Shown piece by piece: positions 8,990 through 17,820 of a stretch of 64,000 nucleotides of DNA. The stretch spans positions 1 through 64,000 of the forward strand of contig CAWGXC010000003.1 of NCBI GenBank assembly GCA_963826475.1, written 5' to 3'. This DNA comes from RHKX01 sp963826475 (GTDB lineage Bacteria > Actinomycetota > Thermoleophilia > Solirubrobacterales > 70-9). How positions within the stretch are numbered: position 1 is the stretch's first letter; each line of letters begins with the position of its first letter. The position numbers and the translations under genes are program-made. A model generated the notes under the pieces. The model worked only from the letters and a program-made list of their open reading frames with translations, did no database searches and was not told the origin of the DNA.

Positions 8990-9364
8990 TTGTCCGCTGA
9001 GGAGAACAAGCAGGCGGCCAGGGACGGCTACGAGGCATTCGGGAGAGGCGACGCCGAAGGAGCGATGGCCGACATCTCCGACTCGATCGAGTGGGTGGTC
9101 GGCGGCGACAGCGCCGTCTCGGGGACCTACCACGGCAAGGAGGAGGTCGGGAAGTTCTGGGCGCAGCTCGCCGAGAAGGGGTTCGAGAACTCCGCCACCG
9201 AGTTCCTCGCCGACGGTGACAAGGTCGCGGTTATCACGACCGGCTCGGCCGGCGGGGAGGAGGCGCGAACGGTCGACGTCCTCGAGTACGACGGAGACGG
9301 CAAGCTGATCCGCTTCGAGAGCTTCGGCGGTGAGAACGTCTTCGATCGGGTCTTCCCCAAGTAG
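8990..9364 (+). CDS. SnoaL-like (NTF2-fold) protein
   Basis: Small 124-residue cone-shaped alpha+beta protein of the SnoaL/ketosteroid-isomerase-like group. The start is a TTG at 8990 with a strong GGAGG six bases upstream, giving an N-terminus LSAEENKQAARDGYEAFGRGD. The pattern of an N-terminal helix, a central SIEWVVGGDSAVSGTYHGKEEVGKFW segment and closing strands AVITTGSAGGEEARTVDVLEY fits the family. Members range from enzymes to binding proteins, so no reaction can be named. It stands alone, followed by a strong hairpin. Confidence 0.78.
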   Translation: MSAEENKQAARDGYEAFGRGDAEGAMADISDSIEWVVGGDSAVSGTYHGKEEVGKFWAQLAEKGFENSATEFLADGDKVAVITTGSAGGEEARTVDVLEYDGDGKLIRFESFGGENVFDRVFPK

Positions 9365-9378
9365 AAGCCGGGAACGGA

Positions 9379-9401
9379 GGCCCCCGACTCATTCGGGGGC
9401 C
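9379..9401 (+). terminator. Hairpin terminator after SnoaL-like gene
   Basis: A perfect 9-bp stem (GGCCCCCGA / TCGGGGGCC) with a 5-base loop lies 15 bases after the stop of the SnoaL-like gene. No T-run follows, as is usual for high-GC actinobacteria. Confidence 0.6.
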
Positions 9402-9504
9402 CCGCTCCTGACGAATGACCTACGCGACCCCAGCGGCGCGCCAACCGCTCGATGGGGAATAGACTCGCCGCTCCTTGAAGAGTCAATCGGTCAAAGGGAG
9501 CGGG

Positions 9505-11751
9505 ATGAGCAGAATCGCAGTCGTTTGCGGCGCACTGGTGGCCGCTTTCGCGGTCGCTGCGCCGGCCGATGCCGCCGACGCAAAGGTCGACGCGCACGGC
9601 AGCGCCAAGCAGGTCTACGCGACCGGCCTCGCCCCGGACGCGAAGGTCAAGCTGCTCAACCGCAAGGGTCGCACGGTGAAGCGCGAGCGCACCGACCCGC
9701 AGGGCGGCGTCGTGTTCCGCAAGGTCAGGCCCGGCAACGGCTACGTCGTCAGCGCCGGGGGCGCGAAGTCCAAGAAGCTCAAGGTCTTCTCGAACCGGCC
9801 CGCTCCGCCGAGCACCGGCTTCTACGACCAGGACATCCCCTCCAGCGGCTACGGGTACCTGACCACTCGCGACGGCACGAAGCTCGCGATCAACGTGCAT
9901 CCGGCCCAGGACATCACGACCGCGGGCGGGCCGCAGCTTCCGCCGCCGCCGGCGGACACTCAGCACCCGACCCTGATCGAGTACGCCGGCTACGGCTACG
10001 CCAATCCCGACGGCCCCGAGAGCGGGATCTCGATCATCGCCAACCTGATGGGCTTCACCGTCGTCGACGTGAACATGCGCGGCACCGGCTGCTCCGGCGG
10101 CTCCTACGACTTCTTCGAGCCGCTGCAGAGCCTCGACGGCTACGACGTGATCGAGACGATCGCGCGCCAGCCGTGGGTCGCAGGCGGCAAGGTGGGGATG
10201 ATGGGCATCTCCTACGGCGGGATCAGCCAGCTCTTCACCGCGGCGACGAACCCGCCGAGCCTGAGCGCGATCACGCCGCTCTCGGTCCTCGACAACACCC
10301 AGACGACGCTCTATCCGGGTGGCGTCCTGAACACCGGCTTCGCGCTCAACTGGGCGAAGGAGCGGGTCCATGACGCGCTTCCGGCCTCGCCCGACGGCGG
10401 CCAGCCCTGGGCTTACAAGCGGATCCAGGAGGGCGACGAGACCTGCAAGTCCAACCAGGACCTGCACGGCGAGGCGGTCAACCTGCTGAAGAAGGTCAAG
10501 GACAACAGCCACTACCGCGCCAAGGTCGCCGACCCACTCTCGCCGATCACGTTCGTCAACAAGATCAAGGTGCCGGTCTTCATGGCCTGTCAGAACACCG
10601 ACGAGCAGACGGGCGGACACTGCCCGACGCTCGCCTCCCACATGACGGGCACCGACAAGAAGTGGTTCACGTTCACCAACGGCACCCACATCGACTCGCT
10701 CGACCCGGAGACCTTCAACCGCTGGTACGACTTCATGGAGCTGTACGTGGCCAAGCAGGCACCGAGCACGAACGCCGCGGCCGTCAACGCCGGCGCCCCG
10801 GTCGTCTATCAGGAGGCGATGGGCATCTCCGGCGTCACCCTGCCGCCCGATCCCATTCAGATGCAACCCGACTACGCCTCTGCGCTCTCGGCGTTCGAGC
10901 AGCTCAAGCCGATCCGGGTGCTCTTCGACAACGGAGCCGGCGGCAACCCGGGCTACCCCTACCCGGGATTCGAGCAGTCGTTCGACAGCTTCCCGATTCC
11001 CTCGACCGTCGGTCGCTCCTGGTATCTCGGAGACGACGGCACGCTCGGGGATGCGAAGCCGACCAGGAAGATGTCGGACTCGTTCAGCTGGGACGCGAAG
11101 TCCACTCAGCCGACCAACTTCACCGGCAACACGTCCGGCGGCGACGGGGGCCTCTGGACCGCGACCCCCGAATACCACTGGGACGAGCACCCGGCGGGCA
11201 AGGCGCTCGCATACGTCTCCAGCCCGCTGACCGAGGACACCACCGTCGTCGGCGCGGGCTACGTGAAGGCCTGGGTCAAGTCGTCGAAGCCGAACGTCGA
11301 CCTGCAGGCCACGATCACCGAGGTCAGGCCGGACGGCAAGGAGACCTTCGTCCAGAACGGCTGGCTGCGGACGAACGAGCGCAAGCTCGACAAGGCCAAG
11401 AGCACTCCGCTGGAGCCCGTGCTCAGCCTGCGCAAGAAGGACGTCAAGGCGATGCCGAAGAACCGCTTCGTCCCGGTCACCATCCCGCTCTACTACGAGA
11501 CCCATCCCTACCGGGCCGGCTCGCAGATCCGGGTGACGATCTCGGCGCCGAACGGCGACCAGCCCATCTGGGCCTTCGCCAAGACGCAGCCGAAGAAGCA
11601 GGCGAAGGTCTCGATCGCATCTTCCAAGAAGATGCCCTCGCAGCTGACCCTCCCGGTCGTGCCGAGCGTCGACGTCCCGACCGACCTGCCGCCCTGCCCG
11701 GGGCTGCGGGGCGAGCCGTGCCGCGACTACAACCCCTTCGAGAACGGTTGA
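9505..11751 (+). CDS. Secreted S15 / CocE-NonD family peptidase or esterase
   Basis: Alpha/beta-hydrolase of the X-Pro dipeptidyl-peptidase (S15)/CocE group, 748 residues, exported by a signal peptide (MSRIAVVCGALVAAFAVAAPADA). The ATG at 9505 follows GGGAGCGGG. A short beta domain precedes the catalytic domain. The nucleophile lies in GMMGISYGGISQ, the likely catalytic His in NGTHIDSL, and the C-terminal jelly-roll (PepX_C) begins near KALAYVSSPL and ends in the RVTISAPNGDQP region. The family cleaves X-Pro dipeptides or ester and acyl bonds; the substrate cannot be told. The 3' end overlaps by 25 bases the end of the convergent DUF2867 gene. Confidence 0.85.
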   Translation: MSRIAVVCGALVAAFAVAAPADAADAKVDAHGSAKQVYATGLAPDAKVKLLNRKGRTVKRERTDPQGGVVFRKVRPGNGYVVSAGGAKSKKLKVFSNRPAPPSTGFYDQDIPSSGYGYLTTRDGTKLAINVHPAQDITTAGGPQLPPPPADTQHPTLIEYAGYGYANPDGPESGISIIANLMGFTVVDVNMRGTGCSGGSYDFFEPLQSLDGYDVIETIARQPWVAGGKVGMMGISYGGISQLFTAATNPPSLSAITPLSVLDNTQTTLYPGGVLNTGFALNWAKERVHDALPASPDGGQPWAYKRIQEGDETCKSNQDLHGEAVNLLKKVKDNSHYRAKVADPLSPITFVNKIKVPVFMACQNTDEQTGGHCPTLASHMTGTDKKWFTFTNGTHIDSLDPETFNRWYDFMELYVAKQAPSTNAAAVNAGAPVVYQEAMGISGVTLPPDPIQMQPDYASALSAFEQLKPIRVLFDNGAGGNPGYPYPGFEQSFDSFPIPSTVGRSWYLGDDGTLGDAKPTRKMSDSFSWDAKSTQPTNFTGNTSGGDGGLWTATPEYHWDEHPAGKALAYVSSPLTEDTTVVGAGYVKAWVKSSKPNVDLQATITEVRPDGKETFVQNGWLRTNERKLDKAKSTPLEPVLSLRKKDVKAMPKNRFVPVTIPLYYETHPYRAGSQIRVTISAPNGDQPIWAFAKTQPKKQAKVSIASSKKMPSQLTLPVVPSVDVPTDLPPCPGLRGEPCRDYNPFENG

Positions 11752-12321
11752 GCCGCTTTCCACCGGCGGCTGATCGCACGCAGCATCGCCGGGTAGACGA
11801 TCAGGTGCCGGAATGGTTTGATCGCGGCCATGTAGGCGGTGCCGAAGCGGCCGTTCGGCTTCACCAGGACGGCCATCTGGCCGCGGTATCCGCCCGTTCC
11901 GTCTGAGACCCAACCGACGTGGAGGACGCCGTGAACGGTCCTGTTGGCGATCTCCATCGCCGACCTCGTCGTCGAGCAGGTAGAGCGGCGAGAAGGGGAG
12001 GTCGCCGGGGGTGGAGGGGGGAGACGTCTTGCGAAGGTCAGCGGGCAGCCGGTCACGTAGCGTCGGCACCCGCGAGCCCAGCCCCGAACCCGGCTCGTCT
12101 AGGCCCAGCAACGCGCCGGCCTTCCAGCGGATCGCGAAGAGAGCACGAGCGAGTGCCGAGTTCTCCGCTGGATCAAGCGAGCCCATCACCTCCATCAGCC
12201 GGGGGAAGTCGTCGGGATCCCCCGGGGTGGGAAGCGCCCAGACGTCCTCGACTTGGAAGTCACCTGCGATGTCATGGATGCGCCAGGGCATAGAGGTGTG
12301 GGCGGTCTTCGGGAGCGTCAT
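11727..12321 (-). pseudogene. DUF2867 family protein, frameshifted
   Basis: Two reading frames together make one DUF2867 protein. The N-terminal half starts at 12321 (MTLPKTAHTSMPWRIHDIAGDFQVEDVWALPTPG). It runs to LYLLDDE and continues in the next frame as MEIANRTVHGVLHVGWV...YMAAIKPFRH. The join needs removal of one base near 11964 (GAGGTCGGCG for GAGTCGGCG), giving exactly 197 codons. The ATG overlaps the stop of the upstream molybdopterin oxidoreductase (ATGA), so the two form an operon. The family's function is not established. A sequencing error is more likely than true decay because the rest is intact. Confidence 0.75.
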
Positions 12322-13018
12322 CCGCCGGACGCTCCGCGCTTGCTGAGAATTCTGATCGGTGGGGTCAGGAGCCGGTAGAACGGGCGCAGCAGCTTCGCCG
12401 GGATCAAGGGGTGGCGCTCTTCATTCCAAACCCGTGCGCGCGGGTGGCGCACCGCGAGCGCCCGCAGGGTCTCCTGAGCGAATGGAGTCGCGGCGCGGAG
12501 CTTGGTGGGCGACTCGGTGCGGACCTCGATCTCACAGAGGTGTTTGGTGCTCATGTAGCCGTATTGGCTGGGGCTCACGAGCCGGGCGGGGGCGCCATGC
12601 TCCGCGGTCTAGGGGGCGGCCATCAAGGCGATCCGCGATGAGCACGTCTTCGACCAGGGCATCCTCGATCGCCAGCGCGGATTGGAAGCCATCGAGGCCG
12701 CCAAAGACGATGTGGGTGATGCTGTCGCCCGTTCGAAGCAACGGCTCGATGACCTGCCGGTAGAAGGTTTCAAAGCCGACCCCCTCCCAGCGCAGGTTGG
12801 TGGCCGACCAGCCGGCCACGCAATGGAAGTCGGCGGTGAGCTGCCTTCGGGGAAGCTCCGCGAGCGTGGTCGACGGGCACGTAGCGCGCATCCGTTACCG
12901 CTCCCCTGATCTCGATCGTCGGACTGGCGGGGATCGGGGGTGGGGGACGGTGGAAGTGCGTTCCGAAGCGGGGAAAATCGTCACGCGCCACCTGGCCGGG
13001 AGGGAGCGTCATATCCAT
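12318..13018 (-). pseudogene. Molybdopterin-dependent oxidoreductase (sulfite-oxidase fold), two frameshifts
   Basis: Three frames join into one protein of 232 residues after deleting one base near 12868 (GACCACG for GACACG) and one near 12602 (CGCGGAG for CGCGAG). The N-terminus is MDMTLPPGQVARDDFPRFG. The core holds DFHCVAGWSATNLRWEGV, whose cysteine is the expected Mo ligand. The C-terminal part has EHGAPARLVSPSQYGYMSTK, typical of the oxidoreductase molybdopterin-binding domain. It is a short, cytosolic relative of MsrP/sulfite oxidase with no Tat signal. It is coupled by ATGA to the DUF2867 gene and is divergent from a TetR gene with a palindromic operator over its start codon. The substrate is unknown. 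Confidence 0.78.
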
Positions 13019-13035
13019 ACGGTAGCGTATAGATA
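13012..13035. promoter_or_regulatory. Palindromic operator between molybdopterin oxidoreductase and tetR
   Basis: A 24-bp inverted repeat with outer arms TATC/GATA and inner arms ATACG/CGTAT around a GTAG centre; only one base pair between the arms is mismatched. It covers the start codon of the oxidoreductase gene and ends 4 bases before the tetR ATG. A dimeric TetR repressor bound here would block both divergent genes. This position is what one expects for an autoregulated TetR. Confidence 0.7.
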
Positions 13036-13039
13036 GTCC

Positions 13040-13594
13040 ATGGCGCATCCCCGCACACCTCGCAGCTCGTGGGTCGCCGAAGGGCTGCGCGCGCTCGCCG
13101 CCGGCGGACCCGAGGCCGTGCGGATCGAGGTTCTCGCAAAGACTCTCGGCGTCACAAAAGGCGGCTTCTATGGCTACTTCGAAGATCGGCCGGCACTGCT
13201 CGCGGAGATGCTCGACGCCTGGGAGCTGGAGATGGTCGACGACGTGATCGAAAGCGTTGAGGGCGGAGGCGGTGACGCGCGAGCAAAGCTGCAGCGCCTG
13301 TTCACGCTCGCCTCCTCCGCTGTCGCGGGCGAGCTGCTGAAGGTCGAGCTCGCCGTCCGGGACTGGTCGCGGCGGGATGCGGCGGTAGCAAGGAGGCTGC
13401 GGCGAGTGGACAATCGGCGCATGGATTACATGCGTTCGCTTTTCGGTGCCTTCTGCCCCGACGAGGACGACGTCGAGGTCCGGTGCATGCTCGCCTTCTC
13501 ACTGTTCACCGGCAGCCATTTCATTGCGGCCGATCATGGAGCGCTCAGTCGCGCCGAGGTGCTCGAGCTAGCGTTGCGGCGGCTCGCGGAGTAG
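13040..13594 (+). CDS. TetR family transcriptional regulator
   Basis: 184-residue repressor. The DNA-binding domain is clear: GLRALAAGGPEAVRIEVLAKTLGVTKGGFYGYFEDRPALLAEML. The C-terminal ligand domain has no recognised ligand signature. The ATG at 13040 has no Shine-Dalgarno sequence and sits just after the TATA-like edge of the palindrome, suggesting a leaderless transcript. It is divergent from the molybdopterin oxidoreductase/DUF2867 operon, which it probably represses together with itself. Confidence 0.88.
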   Translation: MAHPRTPRSSWVAEGLRALAAGGPEAVRIEVLAKTLGVTKGGFYGYFEDRPALLAEMLDAWELEMVDDVIESVEGGGGDARAKLQRLFTLASSAVAGELLKVELAVRDWSRRDAAVARRLRRVDNRRMDYMRSLFGAFCPDEDDVEVRCMLAFSLFTGSHFIAADHGALSRAEVLELALRRLAE

Positions 13595-13694
13595 GCGCCC
13601 CGGACCGGCTGGGCGATCGGCGTAGCCCGCCCTCACCTCGGGGCGGATCGGACGTTCAGGAGGGATTCAGGCCCTCGAGCGTAGGTTCGCAGCG

Positions 13695-14144
13695 ATGGAT
13701 TCGGGAAGCACGAAGCGCGTCTTGATCGTTACCGATCGCGTCGCGGCGACCGAGGCACTGGTCGACTCAATTCGCGGTCGCGTCGCCCGCGGGCCCGCAA
13801 CCAGTTTCACGTGCTCGTCCCGAACCCGGCGCCGGCGGAGTGGCATCCGGCCCATCCCGAGCGTCGTGACAAGGTGGCCGAGGCCGAGCGCGTCCTGATC
13901 GCCGCGCTTCCGGCGATCACCCAGGCGGCCGAGGGCGACGTGGAGAGCACGGTCTCGATCAGGCACGATCCGATGGACGCCATCGAGGAGCTCCTCGCGA
14001 GTGGAGTCGTTTGACGAGATCATCCTGGCGACGGCGCCTCACGACATCGAAGCCTGGCTGCACATCGATCTGCCGCATCGGGTTGCCCACCTCGGGCTCC
14101 CCGTCACCACGGTGAGCCGCCAGCACCGCGGCAAGGGCGACTGA
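13695..14144 (+). pseudogene. UspA-like nucleotide-binding protein, frameshifted
   Basis: Pieces of three frames give one 149-residue protein. MDSGSTKRVLIVTDRVAATEALVDSIR opens it. The middle part reads FHVLVPNPAPAEWHPAHPERRDKVAEAERVL. The end reads SFDEIILATAPHDIEAWLHIDLPHRVAHLGLPVTTV. Restoring it needs one base added near 13801 and one removed near 13999; the total length is then a whole number of codons. The final part matches the C-terminal strand-helix of UspA-type proteins. Such proteins bind ATP or sense stress, but no role can be assigned here. It is a single gene between a tetR and the GH3 operon. Confidence 0.6.
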
Positions 14145-14159
14145 CCCCAACCCTCGCCC

Positions 14160-16394
14160 CTACTTTCGGCAGGCGCCCTTCGGGCTGATCGGCGCCTTCA
14201 GCGGCAGCTTCCGCGAGGAGCTGCCGACGAGCACGCGCGAGCAACCCGGCTGGACTCCCCATCCGTGAGCGTCGACGTCCCAGTAGGAGAAGTCGCGTCG
14301 GGTCAGCGGGAAGCGGACGCGCTTGCTCTTGCCGGGAGCGAGCTTGATCCGGCGGAAGCCCTTCAGCGCCTTCGGCGGCTCGGGGACGGCATCCGTCGAG
14401 GGCAGCGCCAGGTAGAGCTGCGGGACCGCGACGCCGCGGCGCTTTCCCGTGTTCTCGACGGTGATCCCCACCGTCGGTCCGCCTCGCTTCTTCGCTCGCT
14501 TGATCCGCAGGTCCGAGAAGCGGAACTTGGTGTAGGAGAGGCCGTGGCCGAAGGCGTAGGCGGGGTTGATGTGATTGGCGTCGTAGTGGCGGTAGCCGAC
14601 GAGCAGCCTCTCCGCGTAGTCGACGACGTCGTTGACCCCGGGATAGGCGTTCTCGTTGCCGGCGGTCGGCAGGTCGGCCTCGCTCTTGGGGAATGTGACC
14701 GGCAGTCGCCCGGAGGCATCGACCTTGCCGAAGAGGACTCGCGCCATCGCGCTGCCGGCCTCAGATCCCGGGTACCAGGCCTCGATCACGGCGCCCACGC
14801 TCTTGCTCCAGGGGGTCAGGACCGGGCCGCCGGTCTCCATCACCACCGCGGTCTTGGGATTGGCCGCGGCGACCTGCTCGATCAGCGAGTCCTGGTCGTC
14901 GTAGACCGGCGGGCACTCGAACGTCAAACAGGTCCGGTCGACGCCCTCGGTCGAGTAGGAGACGGGCACGACGACGGCTACGTCGGAGTCCGCCGCAAGC
15001 TGCGCCGCCTGGGCGGGATCGCTGCCGTCGTCGGTCGAGACGCTGACGCCCTTGCCGGCGACCTTCGTGATCCCCTCCAGCGGGCTGGTGAAGGAGAAGG
15101 GCTTGATCTCGGACGAGCCACCACCGGTCAGATAGGCGTCGGCGCCCGGGCCGATCACCGCGATCGAGTCGAGCTTCCTGCGCTTGAGCGGGAGCAGCCC
15201 GTCGTTGCGGAGCAGCACCATGCCCTCCTCGGCGACGCGCCGGGACTTGGCGGCATGCGCCGCCTGGTCGATCGCGCCCTCGTTCGGATCGAAGGCGGGG
15301 CGGTCCATCGCGCCGGCCGCGAACAGGGTCCGCAGATAGCGTAGGACGTGCCGATCGACGTCGGCCATCGTGGCGGGCCCCGTTGCAAGCGCTGCATTCA
15401 CGGAGTTGGGGCCGTAGACGACCCCCGGCCAGGGCTCGATGTCGAGTCCGTTGATCAGAGCCGCGCCGGCGTCATGGGCGGCGCTGTAGTCGGCGATCGT
15501 CATCCCCTTGAAGCCCCAATCACCACGCAGGATGTCCTCGAGCAGCGTCTTGTTCTGGCAGGCGAAATCGCCGTTGATGCTGTTGTAGGCGCACATCACC
15601 GAGGCGACGTTCGCCTTCTTGACGGCGGCCTCGAACATCGGCAGGTAGAGCTCGCGCATGGTCCGCTCGTCGATCCGCGCATCGATGCGCATCCGGTTGC
15701 CCTCCGTCGCCAGGGCGCCGAGCGAGACGGCGAAGTTGCCCGGTCGCGCCTCGTCGGCGGCGGGGCCGGTGCCCTCCTGGTTGTTGCCCATGTAGTGCTT
15801 GACGTTGGCGATCAGGCCCTTGGCCTGGACGGCCTTGATCCAAGGCACCGCCAGGTGGGAGGAGAGGTAGGGGTCCTCGCCGCCCATCGCCTCGAACACG
15901 CGGCCCGCAAGCGGCGTGCGGACGATGTCGACGGTCGGCGCAAAGACGATGTCATTGCCCTTCTTGATCACCTCGTCGGCGATCACGCGGGCGTCTCGGG
16001 TGGCGTTCTTCGGATCGAAGCTGGCCCCGAGCGAGATCGGCGAGGGCATCGCCGTCGCGTTGCCCGAACGGACGCCGGCGGGGCCGTCGGAGAAGTAGAT
16101 GGTCGGGATTCCGACGCGCTCGATCCCGTCGCTCGTGCCGGTGTGGGTCCCCTCGGCGCCGGCGACGCCGGAGAGCTCGTCGCCGCCGAGCAGCGAGATC
16201 TTCTCGTCTCTGCTCAGCTGGGCGAGCAGGAGCTCGGCCCGTTTGTCGGGTGAGAGGGAGGTGTCGCACCACGGACGCGCCTTCGGGTCGCCGCAGCGAC
16301 CCTCGGCCGAGGCCGCGGCCGGCAGCAGGGCCAGGAGGATCAGCGGGAGCACTGAGGCGGTACGCCTCGTGATTCGTGAGCTGCGCAGGTTCAT
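14160..16394 (-). CDS. Secreted glycoside hydrolase family 3 (beta-glucosidase-like)
   Basis: 744-residue exported enzyme (signal peptide ending near AAASAEG) that removes terminal beta-linked sugars such as glucose or xylose. The GH3 N-terminal barrel has KHYMGNNQ, DERTMRELYLPMF, VMCAYNSING and GFKGMTIADY, in which Asp302 is the likely nucleophile. The GH3 C-terminal domain (about 400-600) has VIGPGADAYLTGGGS and the ETGGPVLTPW strand. A C-terminal Fn3-like domain closes with SYTKFRFSDL and GVAVPQLYLALP. Its ATG overlaps the stop of the upstream esterase gene (ATGA), so the two secreted enzymes are co-translated. The exact sugar specificity is not visible. Confidence 0.92.
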   Translation of the reverse strand: MNLRSSRITRRTASVLPLILLALLPAAASAEGRCGDPKARPWCDTSLSPDKRAELLLAQLSRDEKISLLGGDELSGVAGAEGTHTGTSDGIERVGIPTIYFSDGPAGVRSGNATAMPSPISLGASFDPKNATRDARVIADEVIKKGNDIVFAPTVDIVRTPLAGRVFEAMGGEDPYLSSHLAVPWIKAVQAKGLIANVKHYMGNNQEGTGPAADEARPGNFAVSLGALATEGNRMRIDARIDERTMRELYLPMFEAAVKKANVASVMCAYNSINGDFACQNKTLLEDILRGDWGFKGMTIADYSAAHDAGAALINGLDIEPWPGVVYGPNSVNAALATGPATMADVDRHVLRYLRTLFAAGAMDRPAFDPNEGAIDQAAHAAKSRRVAEEGMVLLRNDGLLPLKRRKLDSIAVIGPGADAYLTGGGSSEIKPFSFTSPLEGITKVAGKGVSVSTDDGSDPAQAAQLAADSDVAVVVPVSYSTEGVDRTCLTFECPPVYDDQDSLIEQVAAANPKTAVVMETGGPVLTPWSKSVGAVIEAWYPGSEAGSAMARVLFGKVDASGRLPVTFPKSEADLPTAGNENAYPGVNDVVDYAERLLVGYRHYDANHINPAYAFGHGLSYTKFRFSDLRIKRAKKRGGPTVGITVENTGKRRGVAVPQLYLALPSTDAVPEPPKALKGFRRIKLAPGKSKRVRFPLTRRDFSYWDVDAHGWGVQPGCSRVLVGSSSRKLPLKAPISPKGACRK

Positions 16395-17734
16395 CGGGCC
16401 TTTCTGATCAGAACGCGTTTGGTGAGGACGTCGGTCCCGCTCGCCCGTGCTTCAGGTGTGTACTGCTGATCGGGGTTGGGTTGTCCGAGGTTGAGTGGAA
16501 TCCGCAGCGAGCCGGTCGGGCTCGAATGCAGGGTCACTCGCCGGCGCGGGCTCTTCGGGCCGCGCAGCGTGACCAGGAAGTCACGATCCGGTCGTAGCCG
16601 CGGTGGCGTTCGCACCACGCCGGTGCCGCTACCGGAGAGCCGAAAGCGCTTGCCGCTCGTCACCTGCAGGCGGCTGAACTCCAGCGCGGGGCGCGCCATC
16701 CGCACCCGCCAGCCGTAGTCCTCGTAGGCCGGGTCGATCGAGGCGAAGCTGAAGCGGGGCGGGCGCGAGGGGGGATCGGCGAACGTATCCATCAGCAGCG
16801 GTAGGTCGATGCGCAGGTCCCGTTGCCAGTAGGGCCAGGCGTGGCTTCCGGCGCCGTAGTCCTCGAAGACGTGGCCGATGCCGAGATGCTCGAGGCGCTC
16901 GTGAAGAGCGATGGCCATGGTGTGGACGCTGGACTCGATCGGATCGCCGGTGCCACCGAACTCGCCGCCCGGCTGGCCGTTGCCGGTTCGCAGCGTGAGC
17001 TTCAGCCCGCGCAGGTTCTCGGCGAGGTCGAGCGGGTTTTCGCCGCGCCAGCGAACCTCCTGCGTGGCGTAGGGGCCGTAGGCGGGGGAGGGGGTGCCGT
17101 CGGGCCCCGGGACCGCCTGGTTGAGGGCGATCAGCGAAGGATCGCGGAGGTTGACCGCGGGCGAGTACCCGGCGGCGAAGACGAACATGTCGGGGTGCTT
17201 GGCGGCGTAGTGCATCGCTCCGCCGCCGCCCATCGAGAGCCCGGCGACCGCGCGGCCGCGGCGAGCGGGGATCGTCCGGTAGCGCCGATCGATCCACGGG
17301 ATCAGCTCATCGACGTGGTAGGTCTCCCATGCGGGCGCGCCGAAGCGACCGTCGTTGTACCAGTCGGTGTAGCCCTCGAAGTCGCCGCTGTCGGGCATGA
17401 CGACGATCAGGTCTGAGCCCGCCGTGATCCCCTCGACATCGCCCTTGTCCGACCACGACCTGTAATCGTCGACGGCACCGTGGAGCAGGTAGAGGACGGG
17501 GTAATGGCGTCCCGGATGGGCGTCATACCCGTCGGGCAGGAGCACCCGTACGCCCGTGTCCTCGGCGACCTCCGGCGTCCTCAGCGTGAGCTCGTGCAGC
17601 CGTGACGTCAGCCTCTCCGTGGAGATCAGCTCAATCGCGTCGGCGCCTCGGGAACCCTTCGGCGCGGCGGCTGCCGAGCCCGCGGCGGCCGGCGGAAGCG
17701 CGCAGGCGAACGCGGCGACAGCCAATGCCGTCAA
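16391..17734 (-). CDS. Secreted CE1-like esterase (feruloyl/acetyl esterase or antigen 85-like)
   Basis: Alpha/beta-hydrolase of the esterase-D/CE1 group, 447 residues. The TTG at 17734 follows GGGAGGAGG and gives a signal peptide (LTALAVAAFACALPPAAAGSAAA). LYLLHGAVDDYRSW marks the oxyanion region, GLSMGGGGAM carries the catalytic Ser, and GAGSHAWPYW carries the catalytic His in the form typical of CE1 enzymes. A C-terminal beta domain of about 120 residues follows. It is translationally coupled (ATGA) to a GH3 glycosidase. That pairing suggests removal of ester side groups from plant polysaccharide, followed by sugar release. The ester substrate is inferred. Confidence 0.82.
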   Translation of the reverse strand: MTALAVAAFACALPPAAAGSAAAAPKGSRGADAIELISTERLTSRLHELTLRTPEVAEDTGVRVLLPDGYDAHPGRHYPVLYLLHGAVDDYRSWSDKGDVEGITAGSDLIVVMPDSGDFEGYTDWYNDGRFGAPAWETYHVDELIPWIDRRYRTIPARRGRAVAGLSMGGGGAMHYAAKHPDMFVFAAGYSPAVNLRDPSLIALNQAVPGPDGTPSPAYGPYATQEVRWRGENPLDLAENLRGLKLTLRTGNGQPGGEFGGTGDPIESSVHTMAIALHERLEHLGIGHVFEDYGAGSHAWPYWQRDLRIDLPLLMDTFADPPSRPPRFSFASIDPAYEDYGWRVRMARPALEFSRLQVTSGKRFRLSGSGTGVVRTPPRLRPDRDFLVTLRGPKSPRRRVTLHSSPTGSLRIPLNLGQPNPDQQYTPEARASGTDVLTKRVLIRKAR

Positions 17735-17820
17735 CCTCAGCGACCTCCTCCCAGAGGGGTGTGCTCCCGACCACAACCTGTCGGGCAGCCTACAACGAGG
17801 CGGCCGTTCCCACGCGACCG

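Noticed and set aside
9127..12321. A 1064-codon open frame on the minus strand across the S15 peptidase gene
   Set aside because: Only its first ~120 codons (DUF2867) look like protein. The rest is an antisense shadow rich in Arg/Ala/Gly, typical of high-GC DNA.
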